Source of the DNA: Fusobacterium mortiferum ATCC 9817
Lineage (GTDB): Bacteria > Fusobacteriota > Fusobacteriia > Fusobacteriales > Fusobacteriaceae
Assembly: GCF_000158195.2 (NCBI RefSeq)
Contig: NZ_GL987988.1
Span: forward strand, 1,029,978 to 1,093,977
Direction of reading: 5' to 3'
Length of the DNA: 64,000 nucleotides
Shown: piece by piece, positions 28,170-36,652 of the stretch
Layout: each line of letters starts with the position of its first letter
Numbering within the stretch: position 1 is the stretch's first letter
Made by a program: the position numbers and the translations under genes
Notes under the pieces: generated by a model
Told to the model about the DNA's origin: nothing
What the model saw: only the letters and a program-made list of their open reading frames with translations
Databases searched by the model: none

Positions 28170-28727
28170 ATGAAAAAGATATTTATGGTATTGTCTTTAG
28201 TTGGAGTTATAGCAGGTTGTACTTCAACACAGGGACAATTTAAAGAGATAACTATAAAAGAAAGTGAAACACAATATATTTTAGAAGATGTAACAACTAC
28301 TGAAAAACCTCTCGAAGATATAATAGTTTTCAATGAAGAGGGAGTAGTTATAAGAAAAGATGGGAATAACTTAGTGCTATCTATGCCAGTAGAGATTTTA
28401 TTTGATTTTGATAGTTCAAAGGTAAAGGAAGGAGTAAAAGAGAGTTTAAATACTCTAGGAAAAGCTTTAGCTGAAAATAAAGATATAAAGCTAAAGATAG
28501 ATGGACATACTGATTATATAGGAACAGAGCAGTATAATTTAAATCTTTCTCTTAAAAGGGCTAATTCAATAAAAAATTATTTAATAGGAAGGGGAGTTTC
28601 TGCTAATAATATCTCAATAGAGGGATATGGAAAACAAAATCCTGTGGCAAATAACTCAACTGAGGCTGGAAGAGCAAAGAATAGAAGAGTGGAGTTTATT
28701 ATTTCAAGGGATAAAGTGATTTTTTAA
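28170..28727 (+). CDS. OmpA-family outer-membrane lipoprotein
   Basis: The 185-residue product has a lipoprotein signal with lipobox VIAGC (cysteine 17) and a C-terminal OmpA/Pal peptidoglycan-binding domain (about 75-182): FDFDSSKVKEG, DGHTDYIGTEQYN, LKRANSIKNYL and AKNRRVEFII. The aspartate and arginine of this pattern bind diaminopimelate in the wall. It tethers outer membrane to peptidoglycan. It lies between the L,D-transpeptidase and ogt; its stop overlaps the ogt start (TAATG). Confidence 0.92.
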   Translation: MKKIFMVLSLVGVIAGCTSTQGQFKEITIKESETQYILEDVTTTEKPLEDIIVFNEEGVVIRKDGNNLVLSMPVEILFDFDSSKVKEGVKESLNTLGKALAENKDIKLKIDGHTDYIGTEQYNLNLSLKRANSIKNYLIGRGVSANNISIEGYGKQNPVANNSTEAGRAKNRRVEFIISRDKVIF

Positions 28728-29188
28728 TGAGATGTTTTTCTAAGTACAACTCTCCAATAGGTAATCTTTATCTAGTAGAAGAGGAAGGAAAGTTAATAAG
28801 AGTTACCTTTAATGAGATTCCAGCAGATTGTAAAGAGAAAGAGAGTAATTTTTTTATTGAATGTAAAAAACAGTTAGATGAGTATTTTGTTGGCAGTAGA
28901 AAAGAGTTTGATATTCCATTAAAACTTTATGGAACAGAGTTTCAAATAAAAGTTTGGAAGGCACTAGAAGTAATTCCTTATGGAGAAACTAAAAGCTACA
29001 AAGATATAGCTATTTGTATAGATAATCCTAAGGGATGTAGAGCGGTGGGATTAGCTAACAATAGGAACCCTATACCGATTATTATTCCGTGTCACAGAGT
29101 GATAGGAGCTAATGGAAAATTAGTAGGCTATGGTGGCGGAATAGATAAAAAAATCTTTCTTTTAGAGTTAGAAAAAAATAAAAAATAG
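28727..29188 (+). CDS. ogt: Methylated-DNA-protein cysteine methyltransferase
   Basis: Ogt repairs O6-methylguanine by moving the alkyl group to its own cysteine. The 153-residue protein carries the PCHRVIGANGKLVGYGGG active site (cysteine about 122) and the upstream IPYGETKSYKDIA helix-turn-helix region. The start codon overlaps the previous stop by one base, so translation is coupled to the lipoprotein gene. There is no AraC-type Ada domain. Confidence 0.95.
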   Translation: MRCFSKYNSPIGNLYLVEEEGKLIRVTFNEIPADCKEKESNFFIECKKQLDEYFVGSRKEFDIPLKLYGTEFQIKVWKALEVIPYGETKSYKDIAICIDNPKGCRAVGLANNRNPIPIIIPCHRVIGANGKLVGYGGGIDKKIFLLELEKNKK

Positions 29189-29232
29189 TTGAGAAATTAT
29201 TATAACTTAAAAACTAAAATAACTACAAATAT

Positions 29233-29354
29233 TTCAAGAATGACTTTTATTCTTTTCAATCTTTGTCATTCTTGAATTTTTATATTCTCAATAAATTTTT
29301 TATTAAAATTGGAGTAGAGATAAAAAAGGAAAAAATTTACTGTAATAAGCATTT
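29233..29354. repeat. Intergenic hairpin repeat (copy 3) after ogt
   Basis: TTCAAGAATGAC (29233-29244) and GTCATTCTTGAA (29265-29276) form a perfect 12-bp stem, identical in sequence to the inner stem of the copy after addA. About 58 bases on, AAATTTACTGTAATAAGCATT (29334-29354) repeats the second module of that locus. It probably ends the ogt transcript. Confidence 0.7.
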
Positions 29355-29406
29355 GAAAACATAAAATTAAGAGAAAAAAATATCCTTATGATTAAAAATT
29401 GAATGT

Positions 29407-29435
29407 TTGAAAAATGACATCAAATATGCTATAAT
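29407..29435 (+). promoter_or_regulatory. Promoter of the DUF116-TPR-TonB run
   Basis: TTGAAA (29407-29412), 17 bases and TATAAT (29430-29435) lie 31 bases before the first start codon. No clear terminator follows until after nhaC, so a long transcript is possible. Confidence 0.7.
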
Positions 29436-29466
29436 TACTTAGGATATATAATTGAAGAGGTAAAAG

Positions 29467-29994
29467 ATGAAAGGAAATTTTTTCACAAAAATAGTTTATG
29501 AGTTTTATTATCTCTCTTTTTTTCTATCAGAACGAAAAAAGAAACAGAAAGAGAAAAGTAATATAGCAAATAAATTTTTGAAATATAATAACGAGAGAGT
29601 TTTAAAAAATATAAAAGATAAGAAGATAAATAAAGTTTTAATACTTCTTCCCCATTGTTTACAAAAATATAGTTGTCCATTGAAGATAACTTCAAGTATA
29701 GAAAATTGTAAAAAGTGTGGTCAATGTGTAATAGGAGATTTTTTAAAAATAAAATCAGAGTTTCCTGTGGAAGTAAAAGTAGCTACAGGAGGAACATTAG
29801 CAAGAAAACATATAAAGGATACAAGACCAGATTTAGTAATGGCAGTAGCATGTAAAAGAGATTTAGTATCGGGAATACATGATGCTTATCCAGTAAATGT
29901 CTATGGGATTTTTAATGAGATTCCAAATGAACCTTGTATAGATACCACTGTATCAATACAAAAAGTTAGGGAGTTTTTAAAAGAGATATTTTAA
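29467..29994 (+). CDS. DUF116-family cysteine-rich protein
   Basis: The 175-residue protein matches the DUF116 family: a short basic N-terminal segment, then LLPHCLQKYSCPLKI, CKKCGQC and, near the end, AVACKRDLVSGI and NEPCIDT. The spaced cysteines suggest a metal or Fe-S site. The function is unknown. It opens the run that leads into the TPR and TonB genes, 21 bases upstream of the TPR gene. Confidence 0.85.
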   Translation: MKGNFFTKIVYEFYYLSFFLSERKKKQKEKSNIANKFLKYNNERVLKNIKDKKINKVLILLPHCLQKYSCPLKITSSIENCKKCGQCVIGDFLKIKSEFPVEVKVATGGTLARKHIKDTRPDLVMAVACKRDLVSGIHDAYPVNVYGIFNEIPNEPCIDTTVSIQKVREFLKEIF

Positions 29995-30015
29995 TTAGCA
30001 GATAGGAGGTAGAAC

Positions 30016-32844
30016 TTGAAGAAAAAATATTTTATAATAGCTCTTTTGTTTGCATTGGGAGTTTCAACCCTTGCTTCAGAGAGAGATGATTTAGCTTTTG
30101 TAGATGAATTATATAAACAGAAGAAATTTGATATGGCTATAGTTGAGTCAAAGAGTTTTTTAGATAAATATCCTACATCAAAATATAGTAAGAGTATACA
30201 GGATAGAATAGCTAAGGTATATTTTTTACAAGGAGATTACTCCAATGCTATCAAATATTTTAAGATTTTATTGATAAATAATGATTTAAAAGAGAAAGAT
30301 AAAAATGAGATAAGATATTATCTAGTGAGATGTTATGCTGGGATAGGAGATAAAAATTCTAGTGAAGAGTATTTAAAATTGATAGATACTAAAAATGAGT
30401 ACTATGAAAAAGCTATATATGACACAGGGACTACTTATCTAAGTCAAGAAAATTACCCTTTAGCAGAGGAAAGTTTTCAAAGGATAATAGCACTCAATGG
30501 AAAGTATTACAATGATGCTATACTAAGTATGTCTTTACTATCTTATAATAAAGGAGATTATAACAGAAGTATAGCTTATTTAAATCAATATGCACAACTA
30601 AAGGATAAAAAAAATATAGTATTTATGAATTATCTATTGGGGTCGTCATATTATAAGTTAAATCAAGTAGATTTAGCAACAAGATATTTTGAAGAGTCTG
30701 TAAAAGAGAGTAAGGATAGTACCTATGGAAGAAAGGCAAGCTTAAATCTTGTAGAGATATATAGTAATAAAGGGGAGCTAGAAAAAGCTCAAGGAAAGAT
30801 AGATATCCTGCAAAATACTCCTGATTATAGTGAAGGAATGAGAATTTTAGGAGATTCTTATGCAACTAAGGGAGATTATCAAAAGGCAATAGAGTGTTAT
30901 AATAAATCGAATGATTTTTCTAATCCTAAACTACTTTATAGCTATGGATTTTCTCTTTATAAGTTAGATAGATTAAAAGAAGCTCAAGCATATTTTGAAA
31001 GTTTAAAGAAAAGTTCCTACTATAACCAAGCTATTTACTATATCTTTGCTATTGATTATAAATTAGGAAATTATAAAAAGATTATAAATAATAGAGATGA
31101 AGTGAAAAAATTAGTAGTAAATCAAAAGGATATAGAGAGTATCAATGTAATTATAGCTAACTCTGCCTATGAATTAGGAGATTATAAACTTTCTAAAGAT
31201 TACTATGGAAGAAATTATACTCTTAAGCCAAATATAGAAAGCTTATATAGAATAATTGTAATAGATAATAAAATAGATGATTTAGATGATATAAAATTGA
31301 GATTTTCTGAATATAAAAATAAATTTCCTAGTGATACAAAATATAGAAAAAACATATATTTATCAGTAGGAGAGTTATATTATAAAAAAGGAATGTTTGA
31401 TGAGAGTGCTAATACTTATAAAGAGTATCTAGCTACAAATAAGGATTTTGATATTTTAGATAACTTAGTAACTATACTACTAGCCCAACAAAAATATAGT
31501 GAGATGATGACTTATCTAGATGGAGCAGATAGCTCTCCAAATAGTGTTTACTTAAGGGGAATAGCTTCAATGGGAATGGGGAAATATCAAGATGCTAGCA
31601 ATTATTTTATAATAGTTGAACAAGATACAACTACTACACCAGAGCTAATGGAAAAGATAAAGTTTAATAAATTGAGAAATGCTTTTCTTTGGGAAAAATA
31701 TGAGGATGCCATAAAATATGGGGAGGAGTATATATCTCAATATCCAAATGGAGAGAATAGAGCAGAGGTTTTAGATAAGACAGCTTTAAGTTACTTTAGA
31801 ATGGATAATTTTGAAAAGAGCAAAGAGTATTATACACAGTTACAAAGTATACCGAATTATAATGAGTATGCAACTTTCCAAATAGCTGACTCATACTATG
31901 CTCAAGGAAAATATGATGAAGCATTGGGAAAATATCAAGAAGTATACACAAAATATCCAGATAGTAAGTATGGAGAAAGTGCTAACTATTGGTATTTGAA
32001 CTCTTTAATTAACTTAAAAAAATATGATGAGTTTGAGAAAGCTAAAGAGGAGTTTATAAAAAAATATCCAAACTCTGAGATGAAAGAAAATATATATATC
32101 TTAGCTGGGCAACTTTATGAGAGAAAAGGGGATAAAGATAGTTCTCTAGCTACCTATGAAAAACTTTATACGACTACAAATGATAGTGATATAAAGGAAA
32201 AAACAGCTACTAAGATATTGGATATCCAATTAGCTACAAATAAATTAGATGAAGCAGTAAAATATATATCTGGAATAGGAAATATAGAGATAAAGAGTTA
32301 TTATAATGCTCAATTATATGAAAAGCAAGGTAAAAAAGAGGAAGCTTTAAAAGAGTATGAAAATCTTTTTGCTGGAAGTAAGTATAAAGACTTTGCTGGA
32401 ATAAATTTAGGAAATTATTATTTTGATAAAAAAGATTATGCAAAGGCAAGAGAGTATTATTCAGGAGTGGAGAGTTTAGAGAGTACCCCATATAAAGATT
32501 ATGCTCTGTATCAAATTTCCAATATAGATGAATTAGAAGAAAAAACAGAGAGTGCTTTAAGAGGGTTTACAAAGGGATATATACTTTATAGTGGAGATTA
32601 TTCAAATCTTTCAAAATTAAAAGCAGCACAGTTGGATGAAAAATTAGGTAAAGAGGAGGATGCTTCAAAACTTTATAAGGAGCTGTACTCTGTGGAAAAA
32701 TTCCAATATAGAAGTTTTGTGTTGGAAAAGATGATTTACTATACACTAAAGAGTGGAAATAAAATAGAAGCTAAAAAATATTATAATGAGCTTCAAAAAA
32801 TAGATAAACCAGCTTCAGAAAAATATAATCAATTTTTTAACTAG
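30016..32844 (+). CDS. Large exported tetratricopeptide-repeat protein
   Basis: The 942-residue protein starts with TTG after AGGAGG (30004-30009) and has a signal peptide (about 1-20). The rest is a long array of TPR-like helix pairs with recurring patterns such as GDYSNAIKYFK, GDYQKAIECYN and GKYDEALGKYQ. It would sit in the periplasm as a scaffold. Being directly followed by ExbB/ExbD/TonB-type genes, it may couple that energised complex to an outer-membrane or wall process. No catalytic domain is seen. Confidence 0.8.
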   Translation: MKKKYFIIALLFALGVSTLASERDDLAFVDELYKQKKFDMAIVESKSFLDKYPTSKYSKSIQDRIAKVYFLQGDYSNAIKYFKILLINNDLKEKDKNEIRYYLVRCYAGIGDKNSSEEYLKLIDTKNEYYEKAIYDTGTTYLSQENYPLAEESFQRIIALNGKYYNDAILSMSLLSYNKGDYNRSIAYLNQYAQLKDKKNIVFMNYLLGSSYYKLNQVDLATRYFEESVKESKDSTYGRKASLNLVEIYSNKGELEKAQGKIDILQNTPDYSEGMRILGDSYATKGDYQKAIECYNKSNDFSNPKLLYSYGFSLYKLDRLKEAQAYFESLKKSSYYNQAIYYIFAIDYKLGNYKKIINNRDEVKKLVVNQKDIESINVIIANSAYELGDYKLSKDYYGRNYTLKPNIESLYRIIVIDNKIDDLDDIKLRFSEYKNKFPSDTKYRKNIYLSVGELYYKKGMFDESANTYKEYLATNKDFDILDNLVTILLAQQKYSEMMTYLDGADSSPNSVYLRGIASMGMGKYQDASNYFIIVEQDTTTTPELMEKIKFNKLRNAFLWEKYEDAIKYGEEYISQYPNGENRAEVLDKTALSYFRMDNFEKSKEYYTQLQSIPNYNEYATFQIADSYYAQGKYDEALGKYQEVYTKYPDSKYGESANYWYLNSLINLKKYDEFEKAKEEFIKKYPNSEMKENIYILAGQLYERKGDKDSSLATYEKLYTTTNDSDIKEKTATKILDIQLATNKLDEAVKYISGIGNIEIKSYYNAQLYEKQGKKEEALKEYENLFAGSKYKDFAGINLGNYYFDKKDYAKAREYYSGVESLESTPYKDYALYQISNIDELEEKTESALRGFTKGYILYSGDYSNLSKLKAAQLDEKLGKEEDASKLYKELYSVEKFQYRSFVLEKMIYYTLKSGNKIEAKKYYNELQKIDKPASEKYNQFFN

Positions 32845-32856
32845 GAGGATAAAACT

Positions 32857-33201
32857 ATGAAAAAACTATTAGCTGTAACATTTTTATTATCAACTATGGC
32901 AGTGATGGGTGCTGATGAAGGAGTAGCAGTTTTTGACAAAGAGGTACAAGGAGTAAATAAAGAGCAACTAGAAATAAGAGAGATACCAACAGAAGAGGTT
33001 ATCTTAAAAAGTCAAAAGGTTGAGTCTGGAGCTATCAAAGTAACTAATGATAACTATCAAAACCAAAATCAAAAAATAAAAGTTGTACAAGGAGAGAAAT
33101 CAGCTCTTGAAGATGAGCTATCACAAGGTGTAGAAGAAAAATCTTTCTGGAAATATATTTTAGGTGGATTAGGAGTAGTAGCTTTAATTATAGCTTTATA
33201 G
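32857..33201 (+). CDS. Small secreted protein with C-terminal anchor
   Basis: The 114-residue product has a signal peptide (MKKLLAVTFLLSTMAVMGA) and a single C-terminal hydrophobic segment (YILGGLGVVALIIAL), with a charged middle part. No family is recognised. It lies between the TPR gene and the ExbB-like gene, 12 bases after the former, suggesting it is part of the same envelope complex. Confidence 0.6.
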   Translation: MKKLLAVTFLLSTMAVMGADEGVAVFDKEVQGVNKEQLEIREIPTEEVILKSQKVESGAIKVTNDNYQNQNQKIKVVQGEKSALEDELSQGVEEKSFWKYILGGLGVVALIIAL

Positions 33202-33233
33202 CATAGGAAATTGTAGATAATTTAGGAGGACAG

Positions 33234-33845
33234 ATGTACTATTTAACAAACGGTGGAATACTAATGTACGTAATACTTATTATGTCTATAATAGGATTAA
33301 GTGCAGTAATAGAGAGATTTATACATTTTAGAAAATATGAAAAAGATAACAGAACTACTTTAAATAAAGAGTTAAGAGTGATGATAGAACAAGGAAATAT
33401 AATAGATGTAGTAAAGAAACTTCATCCAGAAAAATCAGCTGTTTCAAGAGTATTAAAGGTAGTTTTATATGATTACTATAACAATCCAAATTCAAGTATA
33501 GAGAAGCTAGAGGAAAAAGGAAAAGAAAGAGCAATGGCAGAGATAGCTGGATTAGAAAAAAATATGTGGATTATCTCTCTAGTAGCACATCTAACTCCTT
33601 TTGTAGGGTTACTAGGAACAGTAACAGGAATGATAAAAGCTTTCCAAGCTGTATCTATATATGGGACAGGAGATGCTTCTGTATTGGCAAAAGGAATATC
33701 TGAAGCATTATTTACAACAGCAGGAGGATTATTTGTAGCTATCCCAGCTCTTATATTTTATAATTATTTCAATAAGAAGATAGATAAAATAATATCTGAT
33801 ATGGAGATAACAACAACTGAACTTTTAAATATGTTTAGAAAGTAG
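33234..33845 (+). CDS. exbB: ExbB/TolQ-family proton channel subunit
   Basis: The 203-residue protein has three hydrophobic segments and the MotA/TolQ/ExbB signature LTPFVGLLGTVTGMIKAF (about 121-138) and GISEALFTTAGGLFVAIPAL. With ExbD it turns proton flow into movement of TonB in the periplasm. It is encoded together with ExbD and TonB homologs just downstream. AGGAGG precedes the start. Confidence 0.93.
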   Translation: MYYLTNGGILMYVILIMSIIGLSAVIERFIHFRKYEKDNRTTLNKELRVMIEQGNIIDVVKKLHPEKSAVSRVLKVVLYDYYNNPNSSIEKLEEKGKERAMAEIAGLEKNMWIISLVAHLTPFVGLLGTVTGMIKAFQAVSIYGTGDASVLAKGISEALFTTAGGLFVAIPALIFYNYFNKKIDKIISDMEITTTELLNMFRK

Positions 33846-33854
33846 GAGAATATT

Positions 33855-34286
33855 ATGAAATTAGAGAGAAGAAGGAGAAGAGGAGAGGGCTTGATTGAGC
33901 TAACTCCCCTTATAGATGTAGTATTTCTTTTACTAATATTTTTCATGGTAGCAACTACTTTTGATGATGTAAAAGGTGGTATAAAAATAGAGTTACCACA
34001 ATCTACAATAAGAGAGATAGCTGAAGTAAAAGAGATACAAATTATAGTTGATAAAGATAAGAATATGATACTTAACTTTAAAGAAAATGGAAAAACTGAA
34101 CAAATAAGTGTCAATAAAGATAGTTTAAAAGCAAGATTAGCAGAAAAATTAGCAGAGTCTAAGGAGAAAAATGTAATCATCAGTGCAGATAAAAAATTAG
34201 ATTATGGTTATATAGTAGAGATAATGAGTATATCTAAAGAAGCTGGAGCAAACTCATTAGATATAGATACTGCAGATAAAAAATAA
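33855..34286 (+). CDS. exbD: ExbD/TolR-family subunit
   Basis: The 143-residue protein has the N-terminal segment LIELTPLIDVVFLLLIFFMV, with the conserved membrane aspartate (about residue 21) that carries protons, and a periplasmic ExbD/TolR domain. It lies 9 bases after the ExbB gene and 9 before the TonB gene. Confidence 0.93.
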   Translation: MKLERRRRRGEGLIELTPLIDVVFLLLIFFMVATTFDDVKGGIKIELPQSTIREIAEVKEIQIIVDKDKNMILNFKENGKTEQISVNKDSLKARLAEKLAESKEKNVIISADKKLDYGYIVEIMSISKEAGANSLDIDTADKK

Positions 34287-34295
34287 GGAGGGCTT

Positions 34296-35234
34296 ATGAA
34301 AAAAGATGATGGAATAAGTATACTCCTTTCAATAATTATAAATATAATCATAGTTTTATTAATTCCAAGTCTGTCTGCTAATAAAGTTGAAAATAAAAAG
34401 ATAAAGATAGGATTAGTCGCCTATGAAAATAAAAATAGGACTAAACTAGAGGGACAAAAAAATAGCAATACATCTCAGAAGAAAACTGTTGAAGAGTTGA
34501 AGAAAATACCACCTAAAAAAGAAGTAACAAAGGTGGAGAAACCAGTAGAGAAAAAGCAAGAGGTAAAAAAGGAAGAGAAGAAAACTACACCAAAGTCTGA
34601 TAAGATAGATTTATCTGCTTTAAATAATATAGCTAGTAGTGTATCTGTGCCTAAGGTAGAGGTAATGACAAGTGTTCAACCTAAGTCAAGCGGATATAGA
34701 GAGGTAGCAGTATTAGAAACCCCTAAGAAAGAGCTTCAAAGTGGAGTAACTTCTAAAAGTAAAGCAAGTGAAAATATAACTTTATCTAAGGAGTTAATCT
34801 CAGCAGAAAATGAGAAGTTAGAATTAAATGATGAGGATAAGATAGCATTTAATTCTGAAATAGGGAAAGACTCATCTTTTGATAGAATATTACAAATCTC
34901 AGGGGAAACAGAGGGGTTACCTAGTGGTTATAGATTAGGAACAGAAGATGGTGATATAGTAGCTAGATGGGATACTTCTAACAGGGAGCCAGTATATCCT
35001 GAGTCTGCTCAATTAAAGGGATTACATGGAAGTGTAAAAATAAGAATGAATATAGATGAAAATGGAAATGTAAAAACCCTCAAATTAGAAAAAGGAAGTG
35101 GTGTTCCAGAAATAAATAATGCTATTGAAGAAGTAGGAAGAACTTGGAAAATCTATTTGAGTAAAAATGGATTAAGTGTAAAAGGAGATGTAATCCTAGA
35201 GTATAATTTTACATTGAAAGGGAAAGTAAACTAA
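34296..35234 (+). CDS. tonB: TonB-family energy transducer
   Basis: The 312-residue protein has an N-terminal membrane anchor (about 8-26), a lysine/glutamate/proline-rich periplasmic linker (about 70-100) and a C-terminal TonB domain (about 225-312) with YPESAQLKGLHGSVKIRMNI. TonB passes energy to outer-membrane receptors, such as those taking up metal chelates. No TonB-dependent receptor is encoded in this window. Confidence 0.87.
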   Translation: MKKDDGISILLSIIINIIIVLLIPSLSANKVENKKIKIGLVAYENKNRTKLEGQKNSNTSQKKTVEELKKIPPKKEVTKVEKPVEKKQEVKKEEKKTTPKSDKIDLSALNNIASSVSVPKVEVMTSVQPKSSGYREVAVLETPKKELQSGVTSKSKASENITLSKELISAENEKLELNDEDKIAFNSEIGKDSSFDRILQISGETEGLPSGYRLGTEDGDIVARWDTSNREPVYPESAQLKGLHGSVKIRMNIDENGNVKTLKLEKGSGVPEINNAIEEVGRTWKIYLSKNGLSVKGDVILEYNFTLKGKVN

Positions 35235-35257
35235 TTTGTATTAAAGAGGTGGAAGAG

Positions 35258-36649
35258 TTGGTTCTTTTAGGATTTAGATTAGAAAAAACTTTAAAGGAAG
35301 AATTAGAAAATAATTATGAAAATGAGTTAACTTTTGCAGATAATATAACTGATTTTATAGATTATTTAAAAAATAAAAAATATGAAGCTATAATAATTGA
35401 GGAAAAAAATTTACAGGAAGAAGCTTTAATAAACCTTATAAAAAAAGTTGGAGAACATCAAAAGAAAGGTGTTATAATTGTACTAGGAGAAACATCTAAT
35501 TTAAAAGTAGTAGCAGGAAGTGTTAAAGCAGGAGCTTATGATTATATTTTAAAACCTGTAGAAACACCAACTATAATTAAGATTATAGAAAAATCTGTAA
35601 AGGATTATAAACTTTTAGCTGAGAGAATAGATAAGCATAAAAGCTCAGGAGATAAATTAATAGGGCAAACTAAAGAGATAGTAGAGCTATATAAGATGAT
35701 AGGTAAGGTAGCTACAAGTAGAGTTCCTGTTCTAGTAGTAGGAGAGAAAGGAACAGGAAAGACAAGTGTGGCAAAAGCTATTCATCAATTTAGTGACTGG
35801 GCAAATAAGCCATTACTTAGTATAAACTGTACATCTTTCCAAAATGAGCTTTTAGAAAGAAAAATGTTTGGATATGAAAAAGGGGCTTTTAAAGGTGCAG
35901 TATTTCCACAAATAGGAGAGCTAGAAAAAGCTAATGGTGGAACATTACATCTAGGAAATATAGAATCATTAAGTTTAGATTTACAATCTAAAGTACTTTA
36001 CTTCTTAGAAGAGGGAGAGTTTTTTAGAATGGGAGGAGCAGCACCGATTAAAATAGATGTAAGAGTTGTTGCAACTACTTGTGAAAACCTTGAGGAGCTA
36101 ATTAATCAAGGAAAATTTATTGATGAGTTATATAGAAAGTTGAGAGTTCTTGAAGTAAATATTCCACCTTTGAGAGATAGAAAAGATGATATTCCACTTA
36201 TAGTAGACCACTATCTATTAGAGTGTAATGATGAGTTACATAAAAATGTAAAAGGTATAAGTAAGCCAGCTCTTAAAAAAATGTTAAGATATGAATGGCC
36301 AGGAAACGTAAATGAATTAAAAAATGCTGTAAAATCTGCTGTAGCTTTATGTAGAGGGACTTCAATCTTAATAGAGGATTTACCTAGTAATGTTTTAGGA
36401 ACAAAAATTACTAAGAAAAAAGGTGAAGGACAAATCTATGATTTAAAAGAATGGATAAAATCTGAAATAATGGAATATAAAAATAATAATCAGATGGATT
36501 ATTATGGAAATATAATCTCAAAGGTAGAAAAAGAATTGATTCGTCAAGTGTTAGAAATGACTAATGGTAAAAAAGTAGAAACTGCTGAGATATTAGGAAT
36601 TACTAGAAATACTTTGAGAACTAAGATGAGTAATTATGGTTTGGAGTAA
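35258..36649 (+). CDS. Degenerate NtrC-family AAA+ regulator
   Basis: The protein has a receiver-like N-terminal domain, an AAA+ domain and a Fis-type helix-turn-helix (AEILGITRNTLRTKM). I prefer the TTG at 35258, since AAGAGGTGG is then well spaced; a GTG at 35249 would overlap it. Walker A GEKGTGKT is intact. Three functional sites are altered: the receiver phosphate-acceptor region reads IIIEEKN with glutamates, Walker B reads TLHLGNI where the family has LDEI, and the sigma-54 contact loop is GAFKGA instead of GAFTGA. It therefore probably binds ATP but does not act as a normal sigma-54 activator. It lies between tonB and dnaX. Confidence 0.82.
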   Translation: MVLLGFRLEKTLKEELENNYENELTFADNITDFIDYLKNKKYEAIIIEEKNLQEEALINLIKKVGEHQKKGVIIVLGETSNLKVVAGSVKAGAYDYILKPVETPTIIKIIEKSVKDYKLLAERIDKHKSSGDKLIGQTKEIVELYKMIGKVATSRVPVLVVGEKGTGKTSVAKAIHQFSDWANKPLLSINCTSFQNELLERKMFGYEKGAFKGAVFPQIGELEKANGGTLHLGNIESLSLDLQSKVLYFLEEGEFFRMGGAAPIKIDVRVVATTCENLEELINQGKFIDELYRKLRVLEVNIPPLRDRKDDIPLIVDHYLLECNDELHKNVKGISKPALKKMLRYEWPGNVNELKNAVKSAVALCRGTSILIEDLPSNVLGTKITKKKGEGQIYDLKEWIKSEIMEYKNNNQMDYYGNIISKVEKELIRQVLEMTNGKKVETAEILGITRNTLRTKMSNYGLE

Positions 36650-36652
36650 AAT

